Shown: positions 35,799 through 49,170, counted from the first letter of the stretch. The stretch is 64,000 bases of DNA from Sambucus nigra (GCA_949130495.1 OX422217.1:571736606-571800605); one strand, 5' to 3'. Notes: a model not told the origin generated them from the letters alone. Numbers and translations are program-made.

Positions 35799-38794
35799 TG
35801 TGACACCCCGCCTAATTAAATACCGGGCGATCACTCCTTTATTAAATTAAATCAAGGTATACAGTTGGTTCATCCTCAGCATCACTGTCGATAAAAATAA
35901 ATTTTCCAATTTAACACCCTAAATAATTAAGCTAAGTGTCAAAACCATTTTCATACATACTTTCCAAATTTTAATTAAAGAAAAAGATTTATTTATTTAA
36001 AAACAACATTTCTACAATTAAGAATCACACCACAGTAAACCAAATAATATAATACATTCGCCAATCGAATGTCAACATATGAAAACTAAAGTCACAAATC
36101 CAAACTGAATAAGTCCCATAGAACAATACTGGAAACAACTGAAATATAAATGTCCCAACAACAATGAAATAATGGAAAGGGCGACACATGCCCAATAAAT
36201 GGGAATACTAGAAGTGGAGTCAATAAAAGAAGTCGTCTACGCCAGTGACCTGCAACTCCCACCTAAGCTGCAGCACGTTCCTCTCAAGGGATCCTAAGCA
36301 AGACGCCCCTGTGGCTGGGCACCTGAAATATATACATATATATACAAGAGAGAGAGAGAAAGAAACGGGTCAGATCCCGAAAGTGTGTTTGATTTTAAAA
36401 TACGTTTAGCAAGTATTTAAATTGATACATAAACAATGCAACAATATATTAGTGCGTCACTCTCTTGAGAAATACTCACCTCTCTTCTAATGTGCACACC
36501 TATCGCACTAACCTTCCCAACAGTTTCTTAACAATTTTATCATACTAACCTTTTCCAATAATTTAGCGTATCTTAACTTACTCATAAGATCTCAAAACCG
36601 AACAATACTTTGTTTTAAAAAGGTTACTTCCAGATTAGTAGCACAACTCTCGTTTTAGCTTTTATTAATTTATAAAGTTTCTCGGTAACATATTATACTT
36701 TCACGAAACAAGTATTCACTATCTGAGTCATCAACCAAGTCCTACTTATCAAATCACAGTAGGCAGTTTCAAATTTCAAAATCTCATATATATATTAACT
36801 ACCCGTATAATATATAAAAATAACAGCACCCCTCATAAAACTATGGTGCGTGCATACTCTACTATCCAGAACCCCATATCACTCATATTAAGGGGAATAC
36901 AATCGGAATCACTCTCGAATTGTATTAACATAAATACACAAACAATATTGAGGCGAAGCATAGATTCCAAGTCTCTAAGAGGATGGCACATGCCTGCGTC
37001 TCTTAGGACCGTCTGAACTATCACATCGATAGCCTGTACCAAGGATATCTATCTTCTAGGGTACAAGTCAATATCCCCCATAAAGGTCCCATCGAGATAA
37101 GACTTGTCCCAGCGCGGTAACCTCAGGGATAGCAAGTAGCGTGGGCATGATTTTCACAAGTATATCATATATGTACACACAATCATATAATTATACCACT
37201 TTATCATATTAATATAGGTTCTTCTCGTCACCCATAATTATACCATTTATTCTACATTTCACATTATTAGTATTACGTATAAGGTTTCATCTCTAACCTT
37301 AACTCGAAGGGTTTTCTCACTTAATACGTGACATTCGTTGACTCTATCCTTCCAAGTAGGAAAATTTAGTAGGTATACCTCTATTCACTCATCGCATTCT
37401 CTCACTTGAAATATGTAGTTTCATAGTTCATTATATAATTATCCCAAAAACAAGATTCTCATCTTATAATAAAGTTCTCAACACTTATTCAAATGTCCTA
37501 CTGGTCTTTCCTATCTCCCAAAATATTTCATTAAGGATACCCAAGAATTATTTCACGATAAATTCAATTCAACTAAGTAAACAAGGGAAATAAGAGTCTG
37601 CCAGGAGGGGTCGATCGATCGAGGTCTGGGGCTCGATTGATCGAAGCTCTAGGCTCGATCGATCGATCAAGCAGGTCTCCGAAAATTCTGCAGAAATGCA
37701 GTTACGGGTTCTACCAAATTTCTTAATCCAAAACCATGTTTTTCCATTCTAAACGTCCCAAAAATCCTACTACTATCATTATAACGTTATACCAGATGTT
37801 TTCAACGTAAAGCATGTGTATATCTAATATTAAACATGGATAATTAACCCAAAATTCCATCTAATCATCAAGAACCCTAGAGTTTTTCTTAATCAAGGTT
37901 CTAATCTATTTTTACCAAAATTTCCTTCTAATATATCATCAAAATTTCGTGGGTTATATTCCTCTACATGGCAAGGATTCCAGAATTTCATATAAATCAT
38001 TTCTACATGCATTTTCCTAACACAAATTGGGTGTTCTTCCATATTTATCATCTCTAGTCAATCCTAAACCAATATGAAGATTGCATTAACGAAAATACGC
38101 AAGTTAAACACTTGCCTGGGATTTTTGGTATTCTGATTCACGACTGATTTTGGTATGGCTGTGTTCCTCGTCTCGTGATCTACGCGGTGGTGGTGGCGGC
38201 GGTGCAAACCGGTGACTTTTTGGCCTTGAATTGCCTTGGAGCTCTCTCCTCTATTCTTCAATGGCCGTCACTTGATTTCTGGATATTCTAACCCTAAAAG
38301 CTAACCTAAATGGCTGATATAGGTTGCTGAATTTCGTAGGTTTAATTACCCAAAAAGGTGAAATGACTAAATTGCCCTCCCGGGGTACCAATTAGGCCTA
38401 AAAACGCCCCGAGACCCAAACTAAACCCCCGGGTACACTTTTCTGACTATCTCGACCCTTCTGGACGCGTTGGCGCACTCAAAACGACCATACGAACAAC
38501 TTATAAAATATTCACTTTTTATTTAACAAAATTAGTCCCGACGTGACACGGGCACGTCCCGAGTTAAATTTTTAAAATTGCCATTTTATTCACACGTGAC
38601 TTATAAAATAAATCTCATATATTACTATACTCATCCAGTAATATGCAACAAATAACAAATTTCCAATAATTACTAACTCTCGTCACGCTAGTAAATATTT
38701 AAAGCAATATTCCGGATTAAAATTAAATTAATTTACCTCAATTAAATTTAATAAATCCCATAATTTAAAAGCTATAAAAATACGGGGTATTACA
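35799..38794 (-). mobile_element. solo gypsy LTR, 2,996 bp
   Basis: Read on the minus strand it starts TGTAATACCCCGTATTTTTA and ends GGCGGGGTGTCACA, the same family termini as the LTR at 14375-26124. A perfect 5 bp duplication GGAAT flanks it at 35794-35798 and 38795-38799. No internal region is present, so this is the product of LTR-LTR recombination. Positions 37608-37672 hold a cluster of TCGATCGATCGA palindromes. Short frames inside are not genes. Confidence 0.92.
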
Positions 38795-38799
38795 GGAAT

Positions 38800-40886
38800 C
38801 CACTTCTACGTTTCAGTTATTTATTTTAATTAAGTAACTTATAATTTTAGAATATTCCAAGATTTATTTAAAGTACAAATCAACTCTCATCGCAAATGTA
38901 ATTTAAATAAGATCTTTCTTAGAAAATTAATCTTAGACTTTCACAAAACTCTCAAAAATCTGAATAAAACTTTTCTAATAAACTACCTGCTAAGGATCAT
39001 TTATTAAAATTATTTTAAGTCTTTACAATTTAGTTTTAGAGTTAGAAACTATTAAAATATCATTTAACTTAAGAAAAGCCTATCTCTAGTTTGATTTTTA
39101 AGAAAATGATATAATAATAATTTCGGGTTCTTTCTTAATGACAAGATTACCCCATCTCTCATGGGAGGGGAATTTTTCGATTCATTAAAAATGCATCACC
39201 TTCTCTCGAAGTATGACTAGAACCGAACGGTGTCTCTCGAAATCCACTTTGAAATGTAAAAGTCCAATATTCTTTTTCAATGAAACATAACAAAATTAAA
39301 AATTATAAAATAAAATTAAATAAATGAAGAATGTAGAAGTTTCATCTCTCCCCTTGAAATGGGGTATTTAGCCTCTCATTATGGTTTTATTAAATAAAAA
39401 AATGTATTAATTAATAAATGCTAAAAATTACGAAATGACTAAACAACGCAAAATAATGTGCAACCGAGTGTGATAAATGTGAAAAAGTCAAGAGATGGGA
39501 TTATACTGCATTATCAATTATTTTAATTTCTCAATTTGTTAATTTGAAATATTTCGAGATAGTATTAAATCGATAATCTAACTCTCGTTACAATTATAAA
39601 TTTAATAACATCTTTTTCAGAAAACTAATTTGAAAATGTCACACAATGAAAAATTAAGAATCATACTATTTTCGAAAATTACCCGCTAGGATCAATTTAA
39701 CGAAAACAATATCAATCCTCAAATTTCAATACCAAATTAATATTCAAATATCGGAAAAATCTATCTCTAGTTCGATTTCTAAATTCAAAATTAATTTACT
39801 AACTCTTGTTACATAAATTAATATGTGACAGTTAAAAAATAATTTTCCTAGAATTATAACATTAATGAAATTGATTAATTAAACTAACATCAGTAACAGT
39901 GCATCCCACCCCTTAAACGGGTGTTTAGCCAAACATTCTCATGTATGCATAAATAACAATAAATAATATGTCAAGAAGGAAATAAATTGAAAAGATAGTG
40001 TAGAAATACAATACGCAATTTTTTTTTCCCACAAATTTGTCTTCAAATGCGTCTTGACGTGCGTCCACTTCTTCACAATTTTCAGCACTTGATTACAAAA
40101 AGTAAAAACAAAAACTAAACCTAAAATTTATTTTAACACTAAACTATTTTTTTTTGGGGTATTTTTTGGAATTTTTTTATTACCTACTATGTACAAAATA
40201 TACAGAGAACTTCTCTCTCTCGTATCCCTCGTCTGTGTGCGGACTCCCTTTTAAACTGAAGATATGGTCTTGTTAATGGGGTTGGTCAGATTGAGTGGAT
40301 GGGGTGAGTTGGATTAGTGAGGGGTTTTTTCAAGTTTTGGGGAATTTTTTTTGGCTTTTGGTGGTAAAAATGTGGGTTAAAAACATGTGGGGTTATTTGT
40401 TTTTATTTAGTTTTTGTGAGTGGCCTTCGCATTTCGCAGATTTTGGATTTGCTTGGAAATAGGCTCAAGTGGGGACGGGGTAGGATGGAGGTGAGAGAGT
40501 GAAGAGAGGTTAATGGGTTTTGCTGTGGTTCCATGGGTTGAGTTGCAGGTCGTCGAAAAAGGAACGGGGCAGCACCGGTTTTGGTTCGGCCATGGGTGTT
40601 GACCGGAGTAGGGGTCCGGGTTCAGAGGGTCGCCTCCGGGGCAGCTGGGCGGCGCCGGTCGGAGTTTGAACACGGGTAAGGGACTGGTGGTTTGTGCATG
40701 TGGCGTTGTAGACGCCGATTTGAGCTCCGGCCGGAGGGTTATGGAGGTTCGGAGTTGCTGCTGGGCTGGGCCACCACCAGTAGGTGGTGGCCGGAAATTC
40801 GCTGGGCCGGACGGGACTAGGGTTCCGGGTTGGGTTGGTCAGTGGGTTGGAGGGTATTTAATGGTGGTAGTGGATGAGTTTGGCGC
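38800..40886. repeat. AT-rich diverged internal repeats of the long LTR
   Basis: Two blocks about 680 bp apart resemble each other (near 38900-39120 and 39580-39800), each with a TATCTCTAGTTYGATTTYTAA word and an ACCYGCTARGATCA word. No coding sequence is convincing. The GC-rich frames at 40400-40930 on both strands lack family resemblance. Confidence 0.4.
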
Positions 40887-41216
40887 ATGGTTCAAAGTCA
40901 AGGCCGATACCGCGACGATACGACCGAGTTGACTAGGTATCGGTGCCCACCGATCCGATTCCGAGTTACGAGTTGAGTTTTCAATTATTGATGTAAATCA
41001 ACCCTATATTGGTAATTTCTCGGTAGTATCGGTGATATAGCAGTATAATCGGCCCATATAGATGATATCACAATAGAAACGCCCCATATCGGCGATATCA
41101 CGATGGAATCGACCCATATCGACGATATCGCGATGGAATCGGCCATATCGGTGATATCACAATAGTATCGGCCCATATCGGTGATATATCGGCCCAGATG
41201 GTATAAGTTACTAAGA

Positions 41217-41218
<2 letters not shown>

Positions 41219-41267
<49 letters not shown>

Positions 41268-41268
41268 C
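41219..41268. repeat. (CT)n microsatellite
   Basis: About 24 uninterrupted CT units. Confidence 0.9.
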
Positions 41269-41519
41269 AGTGTTGTGTTGGTAAGTGTGGTTTTTTGGAG
41301 AAATGCTACTTGATTTTTAATTTAGTGTGCTGTGTGTGGGGGTTATTTGGTCATCTTGTGGATTTAATTTATTGTGTTGTATATGTGCCAGTTTTTTTTT
41401 AAAGAATGCAAATGATCAAAATGTTATTTGTTATTATTTTTTATAATAATGTTCCAAATGTTATATTTTAATATGTTATTATTTATAAAAAAAAAACATA
41501 AATGTTATTCTTTTATAAA

Positions 41520-42060
41520 CAAATATAAAACAGTAATTATTGTAAAAATATTATTTGTATCCTCTAAACATTTGTAAAAATAATATTTGCATCCTTTATG
41601 TAAAAATAACATTGGCAACACAAGTAAAAAAAAAATTTGCATCCTCTTTATAAAAAAATAACATTTCCATCAATTTAAAAAAAAACATTTGCAACCCAAC
41701 AAAAAAAAAAACATTTACATTCCTTTTATAAAAAAATAACATTTGCATCATTTTTTGTAAAAAAATAGCATTTGCATCATTTTTGTGAAAAACGATTGTA
41801 AAAAAAATGTAGTGTTTTGTCAAAATCATTATTTGTATCATCTTTATAAAAAAATAACAATACTAAAAAAAAAACATTTCTATCCTTTTTAGAAAAATAT
41901 AACATACTTGAAAAACATATTTGTATCCTCTTACTAAAAATAATACTAAGAATATAATAGTTGTATCCTCTTTGTAAAAAAAAATTATCCTCTTACTAAA
42001 AAAGTAACATTTGTTTTTCTTTGTAAAAACATAATATTTGTATCCTCCGTGAAAAAAACA
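41520..42060. repeat. degenerate ~30-35 bp A-rich tandem repeats
   Basis: Repeated units of the form ATTTGYATCCTCTTTRTAAAAA with runs of A, around fifteen imperfect copies. The Phe-rich minus-strand frames are artefacts of this repeat. Confidence 0.7.
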
Positions 42061-42521
42061 TTGATTTATTATGGAACATTGAATCTGGCAAGTTCGCAGC
42101 ACGTCAATATAATCAATTGTACAATGTTATGCACATTAAAGAATAGTTTTAAACTCATCTGATTGGTCCACATTGTTAATCGTATTTTTTTAACGTTTTC
42201 TAGATTTTTTTTCGGAATTTTTGGCGCTCTCTTAATAGTGTATCTTTGCGTATCGCCCGATATCGTGACCGATACCGCGATCGAATTGAAAATCGAGTGA
42301 CCGATACTAAAACTTTGATCCATGGTTTGGGGTGTTGTGTAAATGGAGGTGATAGGTTTTTGGTTATGGAGTATGGGAGAGAGTATGGTGTGATGAGGAA
42401 GAAGATAGGTCTCGGGTAGGATGAGGTGGTAAGGGGGTAAAGGTGGTGATGGTGTGTGTTAATGGGTGTGTGTGTGAAGTGAGTTTTTTTTTATTTTTTT
42501 ATTTTTATGGTTTGAAAATGG

Positions 42522-42562
<41 letters not shown>

Positions 42563-42566
42563 GGGT
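42522..42566. repeat. (GA)n followed by poly-G
   Basis: About 15 GA units pass directly into a run of about 14 G. From 42730 to 43080 the DNA is made of AAAAT/AAATA-type units without a gene. Confidence 0.85.
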
Positions 42567-43089
42567 TGGTGGGTGGAGGTGGAAGATGAAGTGGGGTTAA
42601 TTGGGTGTGGTGGAGGTGTAGGAAAATAGGGGTGTGGGTGTGTGAATTGTTTGGGTGTGGAAGAGTGTATGTGTTATGGTGAGGGTGAGGATTGTTTTAG
42701 GTGTAAGTGAGTTATTTAATAGTAGGGTGTGAGTGTGTATAATCTGCACCCTTAAAAATAAAATAAATAAAATAAAATAAAATAAAATAAAGCAAAATAA
42801 AAATCTAACTAAACTAAAAAAATAAAAATCAACTAATATAAAAATGACACGACTCGACACACTATACAAACTCTAAAAAAACTAAACACAAAAAAAATAA
42901 AAACTATAAAAATAAAAAACTAATAAAATAAAAAATGAAAATAAAAAATGAAATAATAATAAACTAACTAAAAAATAAGAAAATATAAAAACTAATACAC
43001 GACGCACTAAAAAGATATAAAAATTCTAAAAATGTATACATGACTCAATAAAAGAAAACAAGACACAGAAATAAAACTAACTAAAAACT

Positions 43090-44011
43090 AGGGGTGTTTA
43101 GAAAACCGATTGGACCGGCGGACCGAACCGGACCGCCTTAATTTTTTCGGTCTTTTTTTTAATTGGTTCGGTCCAGTTTTTTTTTTGGCAAACCGGTCTA
43201 ACCAGTTCGGTCCTTGGTCCGTTACAAAAAATAACCGATATGGACCGACCCGGACCGGTTACATATAAATATATATTTTTTATTATATTTGACCCTAGAA
43301 AAAACTAAGGATAAGCCGGTAATTTTAAAAAATAAAGAAGTTAGAAAACCTAAGTTAACACTCACTCAACTCACTCTCTTGCCCCATCCGTTCTCTTCTC
43401 TCTCATAAGGCAAGGCACTCACAGTCCATCCCCTCACTCTCTCGTCTCTCTCGGCCATCCCACAGCCCTCACAGCCACTCCTCGCCGCCTCTCAGTCCTC
43501 ACAGTTGGCGTTCATCTGATTAGCCTCACAGTTCTCACAGCCGCTATGTATTTATTTATATTATATATATGTAGATATATATCAATAGATTTATGCTGCT
43601 GTTTCCGATTTGGTTTTCGATTTGCTGTTGATTTGCTATCGGATCAAATGTAACCTATGAAAGAGACCCTAAGTTCACTTCATTACTTTTATTTTATAAA
43701 ATGAAAACTGGGACAGTTCTTATTAATGTTAAAATTTGAATAACATTGTATTGTTTTTGACAAGTTGGGATAGTGTTTATGGTACAATTTCTATGATAAA
43801 ATTTGGAAAGTTTTAACAGTAAAATTTGGGTTGTTTCAATAAGATTAGGACCGACAAGGTAGATCGGACCGACCATAAAAAAAATCGGACCGACTAAGCC
43901 GAAAAAATTTGTTTAATCGGTCCGGCCTTGGTCCCTTTTTTTAGGACCGATTTAATCGGTTCGGTCCTTAAAATTACTAAAAACCGGATCGGACCGGACC
44001 GCGACACCCCT
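43090..44011. mobile_element. non-autonomous hAT-like DNA transposon, ~922 bp
   Basis: Termini AGGGGTGTTTAG and GCGACACCCCT are inverted, and both subterminal regions are full of GGACCG/CGGTCC words, as in plant hAT derivatives beginning (T)AGGGGTG. The 10 bp ACTAAAAACT is present on both sides, but the flanks are low-complexity, so the exact target duplication (8 bp for hAT) is unclear. Positions 43360-43520 resemble a CT-rich 5' leader. No transposase domain remains. Confidence 0.7.
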
Positions 44012-44642
44012 ACTAAAAACTAAAAACAAACAAAAATAAATACTCGACACACTAAAATAAAATAAATAAATAAAATGAATCCTCTACAAATAAAATCTAA
44101 AAAAATAAAAACTCAAATAAAAAAAATATAAACTACAAAAGAAGTAAATATAAAGCTAAAGTCCTAAAAATATAAAATCTAGCAAAACTAAATATAAAGA
44201 CTACAATTAAAAACTAATAAAAATCAAAATCGAAATAAAACTACACTAAGTAAAAAGAAATAGAAATAAATCCTAATAAATTCTAAATAAATCTAAAATA
44301 AGTCTTAAAAATAAAAACGACTCAAACTAAAAATCTAAAAAAATTAAAAAGGCATAAACTAAACACACACAAGTTCGGGTGATGGTCTGGGCTGGGGTAA
44401 GGTTACGGGACAAGGTATTAGCTCCAATACGGACTTTAGACTTCGCGATTGCCTTAATTTCTTCGATGCACGCTTTTGACCGCTATTGTGTCGCAATTAT
44501 ACTGATTTAGCATTATTTGTACCGCAACTGCGTGTTGACCTGCAAAATGATAAAATACGAACATAAGGACATTTTTATTTAAAATGAGTGACTAAAATGC
44601 ACATATTTAGGGTATAAAATAGACAGTTTTTGGTGCTTATCA

Positions 44643-45300
44643 GAAACTATTTTGATTTATTGGAAATAATTTTTTATCATGGGAAAATAATTTTTTATAA
44701 TTAATGGAAACACTTTATTACTATCGGAAATAATTTTTTATTTGTTGAAGATGATTTTTATATGCTGAAAATACTTTTATAGTACTGAAAATCATTTTCT
44801 TATTGCTAAAAGTAATTTACTATATCTAAAAATCATTTTTTATTTGCTGGAATCATTTTTATCCACTGTAAATACTTTTAGATTATCGAAAATTATTTTT
44901 TATTACTAAAAAATTATTTTTATACGCTTGAAATAATTTATTATTTGCTGAAAATGAATTTTTGTATGTTGAAAATAATTTTATATTGTTAAAAATCATT
45001 TTTTATTCATGAAAATAATTTTTATTTGCCGAAAATGATTTATTATTGCTAAAAATCATTTTGTATTTTTTTATGAACTTCCATATTTTAAATGTATTTC
45101 TTGTATTTCAATAAATTTTCCAATAAATATTAGTATTTTAAAAATATTTTTTTGAATTTTTTTTTTGAATTTTGAATGCTAGAAATCATATTTTATATGT
45201 TGAAAATAATTTATATTGATGAAAATCATTTTATATTTCTGGAAATAATTTCTTTTGGGGGGAAATAATTCTTTTAGTAATTATTTATTAGAATTTTGCA
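44643..45300. repeat. degenerate ~30 bp AT-rich tandem repeats
   Basis: Some twenty imperfect units of the type TTGCTGAAAATMATTTTTTAT follow directly after the candidate LTR end. No gene is present from here to 45860. The later part resembles worn AT-rich DNA with a 42 bp repeated word AACAAATTTGAGCCGCTTTTAAA near 45680 and 45720. Confidence 0.7.
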
Positions 45301-45860
45301 GATATTAAATATTTTTTTTGGTATTTTTCTGAATTTTTAAATATATATTCATATTTGCAGAATTTTTCCAAGGCTTTTTGATATTGTTAGAATATTCCTT
45401 GGTATTTTCTTAATTTTTAAATATTTTTGCTATTATTTATAAGATTATTTAAAAAAACAGTTAGGTTTGGACAAAAATGCCCATAGTTAAAGTCATGTGC
45501 CACGCACATAATTAATGATTTTTGTCAAAAGTTAACAGAATTGGAGGAAATAAATTAATTATAACCTTGTTAAAAGTTAGGAAGGTAAATTAAAAAATGT
45601 TTAGATTGGGGAGGTAAAGTGTTGAAAGGTATAATTCAGGAAGCCTAAGTCTAATTAACCCTTGAAATTTTGAAAAACAAATTTGAGCCGCTTTTAAAGT
45701 CTATTAAAAATTATAGTGAACAAATTTGAGCCGCTTTTAAACAGATAATCATTTGTTGACTATTGATTCAATTTGTCTTCAGTTTTATCAAGAGAGTGGC
45801 TAGCCTCAACCTAGAGAGTGGCTGGCTAGCGTCCAACTTATTGAATGTGACCATTGAGAG

Positions 45861-46090
45861 CAGAGGCGGATCCAGGAATTTGATTCGGGTGGGGCAGAAA
45901 TCATTGTCGGGGGTTCGGGGGCGGGAGCCCCCGAAATTTTTTTTAGGGTTAAAAAAATTTTAGTCGTAAAATTTTGAATTTTTTCTTTTTTCGGGTGGGG
46001 CACAACTCTAAAATTACAATTTTTTAGGGGTAATTTGAGATTTGGGGTGGGGCACTTGCCCCACCAAACTACCATATAGATCCGCCCCTG
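45861..46090. mobile_element. 230 bp hAT-type MITE
   Basis: Terminal inverted repeats CAGAGGCGGATCC and TAGATCCGCCCCTG, with a perfect 8 bp target duplication ATTGAGAG at 45853-45860 and 46091-46098. The interior includes GGGTGGGGC words in both orientations. It is too small for a transposase, and frames across it are not genes. Confidence 0.92.
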
Positions 46091-46136
46091 ATTGAGAGTG
46101 TCAATAAGGAGTTAAATAGACGTGTGCAACAATTAG

Positions 46137-46201
46137 AATTTTGGGACCATGGTGTATCATGGACATGTGCAACAACCATTATTTTGGGACCATGGTGTAT
46201 C
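46137..46201. repeat. short 43 bp tandem duplication
   Basis: TTTTGGGACCATGGTGTATCA occurs twice, offset by 43 bp. The surrounding 46099-47027 shows no gene. ATTTGCATGAAA words recur at 46420-46550. Confidence 0.7.
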
Positions 46202-47024
46202 AACACGTTATTAGGTGGCATTAGAGTTGTCTCTATCTTTGTCCTTCCACTTGGTGAAAAGACAAACACGTTATTAACATAAAAAACATAAAAAAAAAGA
46301 CTCAATCTAGTCAAATTGGTTAGGGCCATTTTTAAGAAAAATTCGATTTAATAATATGATATTTATTTTAATCCTTGTTTTTGTAATTATGTAGACATCA
46401 CACCAAATTATGAAAAACTTGTTGATTTGCATGAAAAAAATGTGGATTTGTATTCAATATGTGTAGTCTTTTATAAAATATGTGAAATATTCGTAGATTT
46501 GCATGAAATATGTATCAATTTGCATGAAATAGTAGTAGATTTCCATGAAATTGTTGTCATCTCTAATTATTTGCAAAAACAACGATTAAGTATAAAATCG
46601 TATTTTCAATTTGCGATTTTGTCAAAATGTACAAATAGGTTATGAAAATAGTGATAAATCAATTTAGGCGATCCCTGATATTTCGACTCACATAAGTTCG
46701 CCCATGTGGTCAGAGCTAGCGCCTCTCTCGTTTGTCATACGATCTAAAGTAGGGGTTGGTTCGAGATCAACCTATTTATAAAGGACCGTATATTATGAAG
46801 TTAGTCTTGATTTTTTGGGGGATCTAATTCAAAAAATATTAATTGAATTGATTTTGTGATCGTTTTAATTCCTTTAATTATTGATTTTTATACCAAAATG
46901 GAATTGAATTTGAATTTAATCTAATATAATAAATTAAATATAATTGAGAAAATATGATACCGTCCAATATTACTTGTTTAGCCAATTTTTAAATGAGAAG
47001 GTAGATATATACAAAAAAAACTAT

Positions 47025-47161
<137 letters not shown>

Positions 47162-47310
47162 CCATCATCATGCATGTAAATATTTTTGGTTTAATCTTCA
47201 AAATTAACAACCATACTAAACAGGGTCAACGCACCTTGTATGGGGTTAATATAGTAAGTTGACACTATTAAGAAACTAAGCCTAATCAAGAAATTGATTT
47301 AAACAATTTA

Positions 47311-48298
47311 TGTAATACCTCGCAATTTTATTAGTATTAAATTAAAGTTATATTGATTTAATTGAAAATTTGGAAAATATTATTCGGACGAAATAATTTT
47401 ATTTATCTTTAATTTGACATACTAATTAAACAAGTATGTTTAATATTATTAGAGTATTTAATTTAATTATATCGTATTTAATTATTAGAGTATTAAATTT
47501 AAATATAATATTTCGTAAATGTGATACAAGTGTTACGGTTTTTTATTGCATTACGGTACGTTGCGAATAATGAAGATAGTCACGAATAAATTGATGAATC
47601 GTTGATTTAATTATGTCGTATTAAGGATATACGTATAGGATAGTGATGGAACACACAAATAAATATATAAAATGTGTATAGACTTTTAAAAGTGATTAGG
47701 TAACTTAAATACGCATTATAAGTGTTTAAAAAAGGACATATGGGATGGGTAGGACCTTGGGTAGAGTTCCGAGCCAAACGGGGTATGGATAGGAACCTTT
47801 TTAGGGGCCTTAAGTCTTCCCTATAGAGGCATCCAAATTTAGGTTAAATTAAAATGCTATTTAGAGGACTGAAATCAACCTTAGGGTTTCATAACCACCA
47901 CATATCACCCCCACACAATTTTGGAGACTACACATCTTGGGAAAGAGGAAGAACCCCCCTATGAGGAAGAAAAAAGAGGCTCCCCTACTATTTTCAGGCA
48001 AGGATTCGCTTGACATTTTTATTCAAAATGTTTTATTCTTGTATTAATGTTGAATCCATGTTTAGGATAGAACTCAATCATGGTTTAGGGTTGCATATCT
48101 AGAGATCCTTTGATTAGTGCAGAAATTGATGATAATCATATGATCCATGCTTAGATCCATAATCCCTCATATTAGATATGTATTCATGTTGTTTAAATTG
48201 GATATTTTTTTTATAGAAAACATATTCTAAAACCTTCTAAACTACTCTGGAAATCATTATCGTAGGGTAAGATTAAATACATAACTTGCATGTTCATA
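47311..48298 (+). repeat. gypsy LTR fragment, left part
   Basis: Starts TGTAATACCTCGCAATTTTA, the usual opening of the LTR family seen at 14375. Near 47996 a CAGGCAAGGATTCGCTTGAC block resembles the corresponding CAGGCAAGTGTATACTTG block there. The LTR end was not found, so it appears truncated near 48300. Confidence 0.45.
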
Positions 48299-48837
48299 GG
48301 TTCTGTGGTGACAATTAATCTCAACACAAATTATAAATAAATGCAATCACAAGAAAAGTAAAGAACAATAATAGGAATAATCACAATCATACAACTCAAA
48401 GATATATATGGTTCGACAAATTGCCTACGCCCACGTAGAGGTCTACTGCTATATTAAATAACTCTAAAGAAAGGTTTTTTTGCATACCCTTTGCCCTGGG
48501 CCAAGGATACAATATATATTCTATAAGAGGGAGAGAGGGGCGCTGGTAACTACCCCGCTAGCCCACTATCCCTTGAATATCTCCTCCGAGATTTTTGGGG
48601 ATTGAATGGGTCAAACTTTTAGTTCTAACCATCATTACTTAGAGCATCCATAATTTGGGCCGAACATCCTTTATTCTTAGCTGGGCTTAGTTCGGCTACT
48701 TTTATGGGCCTAAAAGATAAATAAGGTACCCACAGTTGCCCTTAAAATTTTAGGGTCACAACTTGGGCTCAAAATTTTAAACACTAATTTCGGTTACTTC
48801 TAGTTGGCACCGTTGTGAGTTATACCAAGCTTGGGGT
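48299..48837 (-). repeat. possible Tat-type LTR/3' flank remnant
   Basis: Contains GGTTCGACAAATTGCCTACG followed by CCACGTAGAGGTCTACTGCT, comparable in position and style to TGGTTTGGTTGTG...CCTACGTCTACTG in the LTR at 62160-62692. This would make it the 3' LTR of an older minus-strand Tat element whose antisense ORF follows. Sequence match is weak. Confidence 0.35.
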
Positions 48838-49170
48838 GTGAAGCGTATCTTTACAGGAAAATTGGCGGCAAATATTCCTTGGTATCTGTGCATTATCATC
48901 AGTAGTTTAAACCGAGGGGTTCAAAACGGTTCGTCTTGCCATTTTTGTGTTTTCTCTTATTTTCAAACTCTCTCTTACTCTCAAGCTTTCCTTGGCTCTC
49001 AAGTTTGTTATTCATATTCTTCCATGTTGCCTCTTGCTTCGATTGCTTTTACTTGCTCGTGGTTTCCATTGTCGCAAACTACATTCTTTTTTCCCTCTAA
49101 GTTCTCAGTCCTCCCTTTTTTGTGCATTTCGTTTCATTGTTTTGATTTCACTCTAGCTAGGGTTTTTACC

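Larger units (their letters stand above)
40887..42323. mobile_element. possible TIR DNA transposon with GATATCG-rich interior
   Basis: Left end ATGGTTCAAAGT and right end ACTTTGATCCAT form an 11/12 inverted match, and GRCCGATACCGCG occurs near both ends. Flanks GTTTGGCGC and GTTTGGGGT are similar but not identical, so the target duplication is doubtful. The interior has degenerate ~30 bp units with ATCGGCCCATATCGGYGATATC (40990-41205), a CT microsatellite and A-rich repeats. No transposase is present. Confidence 0.35.
35412..44642 (-). repeat. very long candidate LTR (minus), interrupted by at least three insertions
   Basis: The left boundary TGATAGAAAAC lies two bases from the primer site. 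The right boundary candidate is ...TTTTTGGTGCTTATCA at 44642, so the minus-strand LTR would run TGATAAGCACCAAAA...TTTTCTATCA with matching TGATA/TATCA ends. Removing the solo LTR (35799-38799), a TIR candidate (40887-42323) and the hAT-like element (43090-44021) leaves about 3.9 kb, long but within the range of Ogre-type LTRs. The uninterrupted parts (38800-40886, 42324-43079, 44022-44642) are A-rich and gene-free. No partner LTR was found, so the right boundary is tentative. Confidence 0.45.

Noticed and set aside
40407..40932. Pro-rich minus-strand and Gly/Val-rich plus-strand frames as genes
   Set aside because: They overlap each other in a locally GC-rich stretch, lack domains, and lie inside a candidate LTR.
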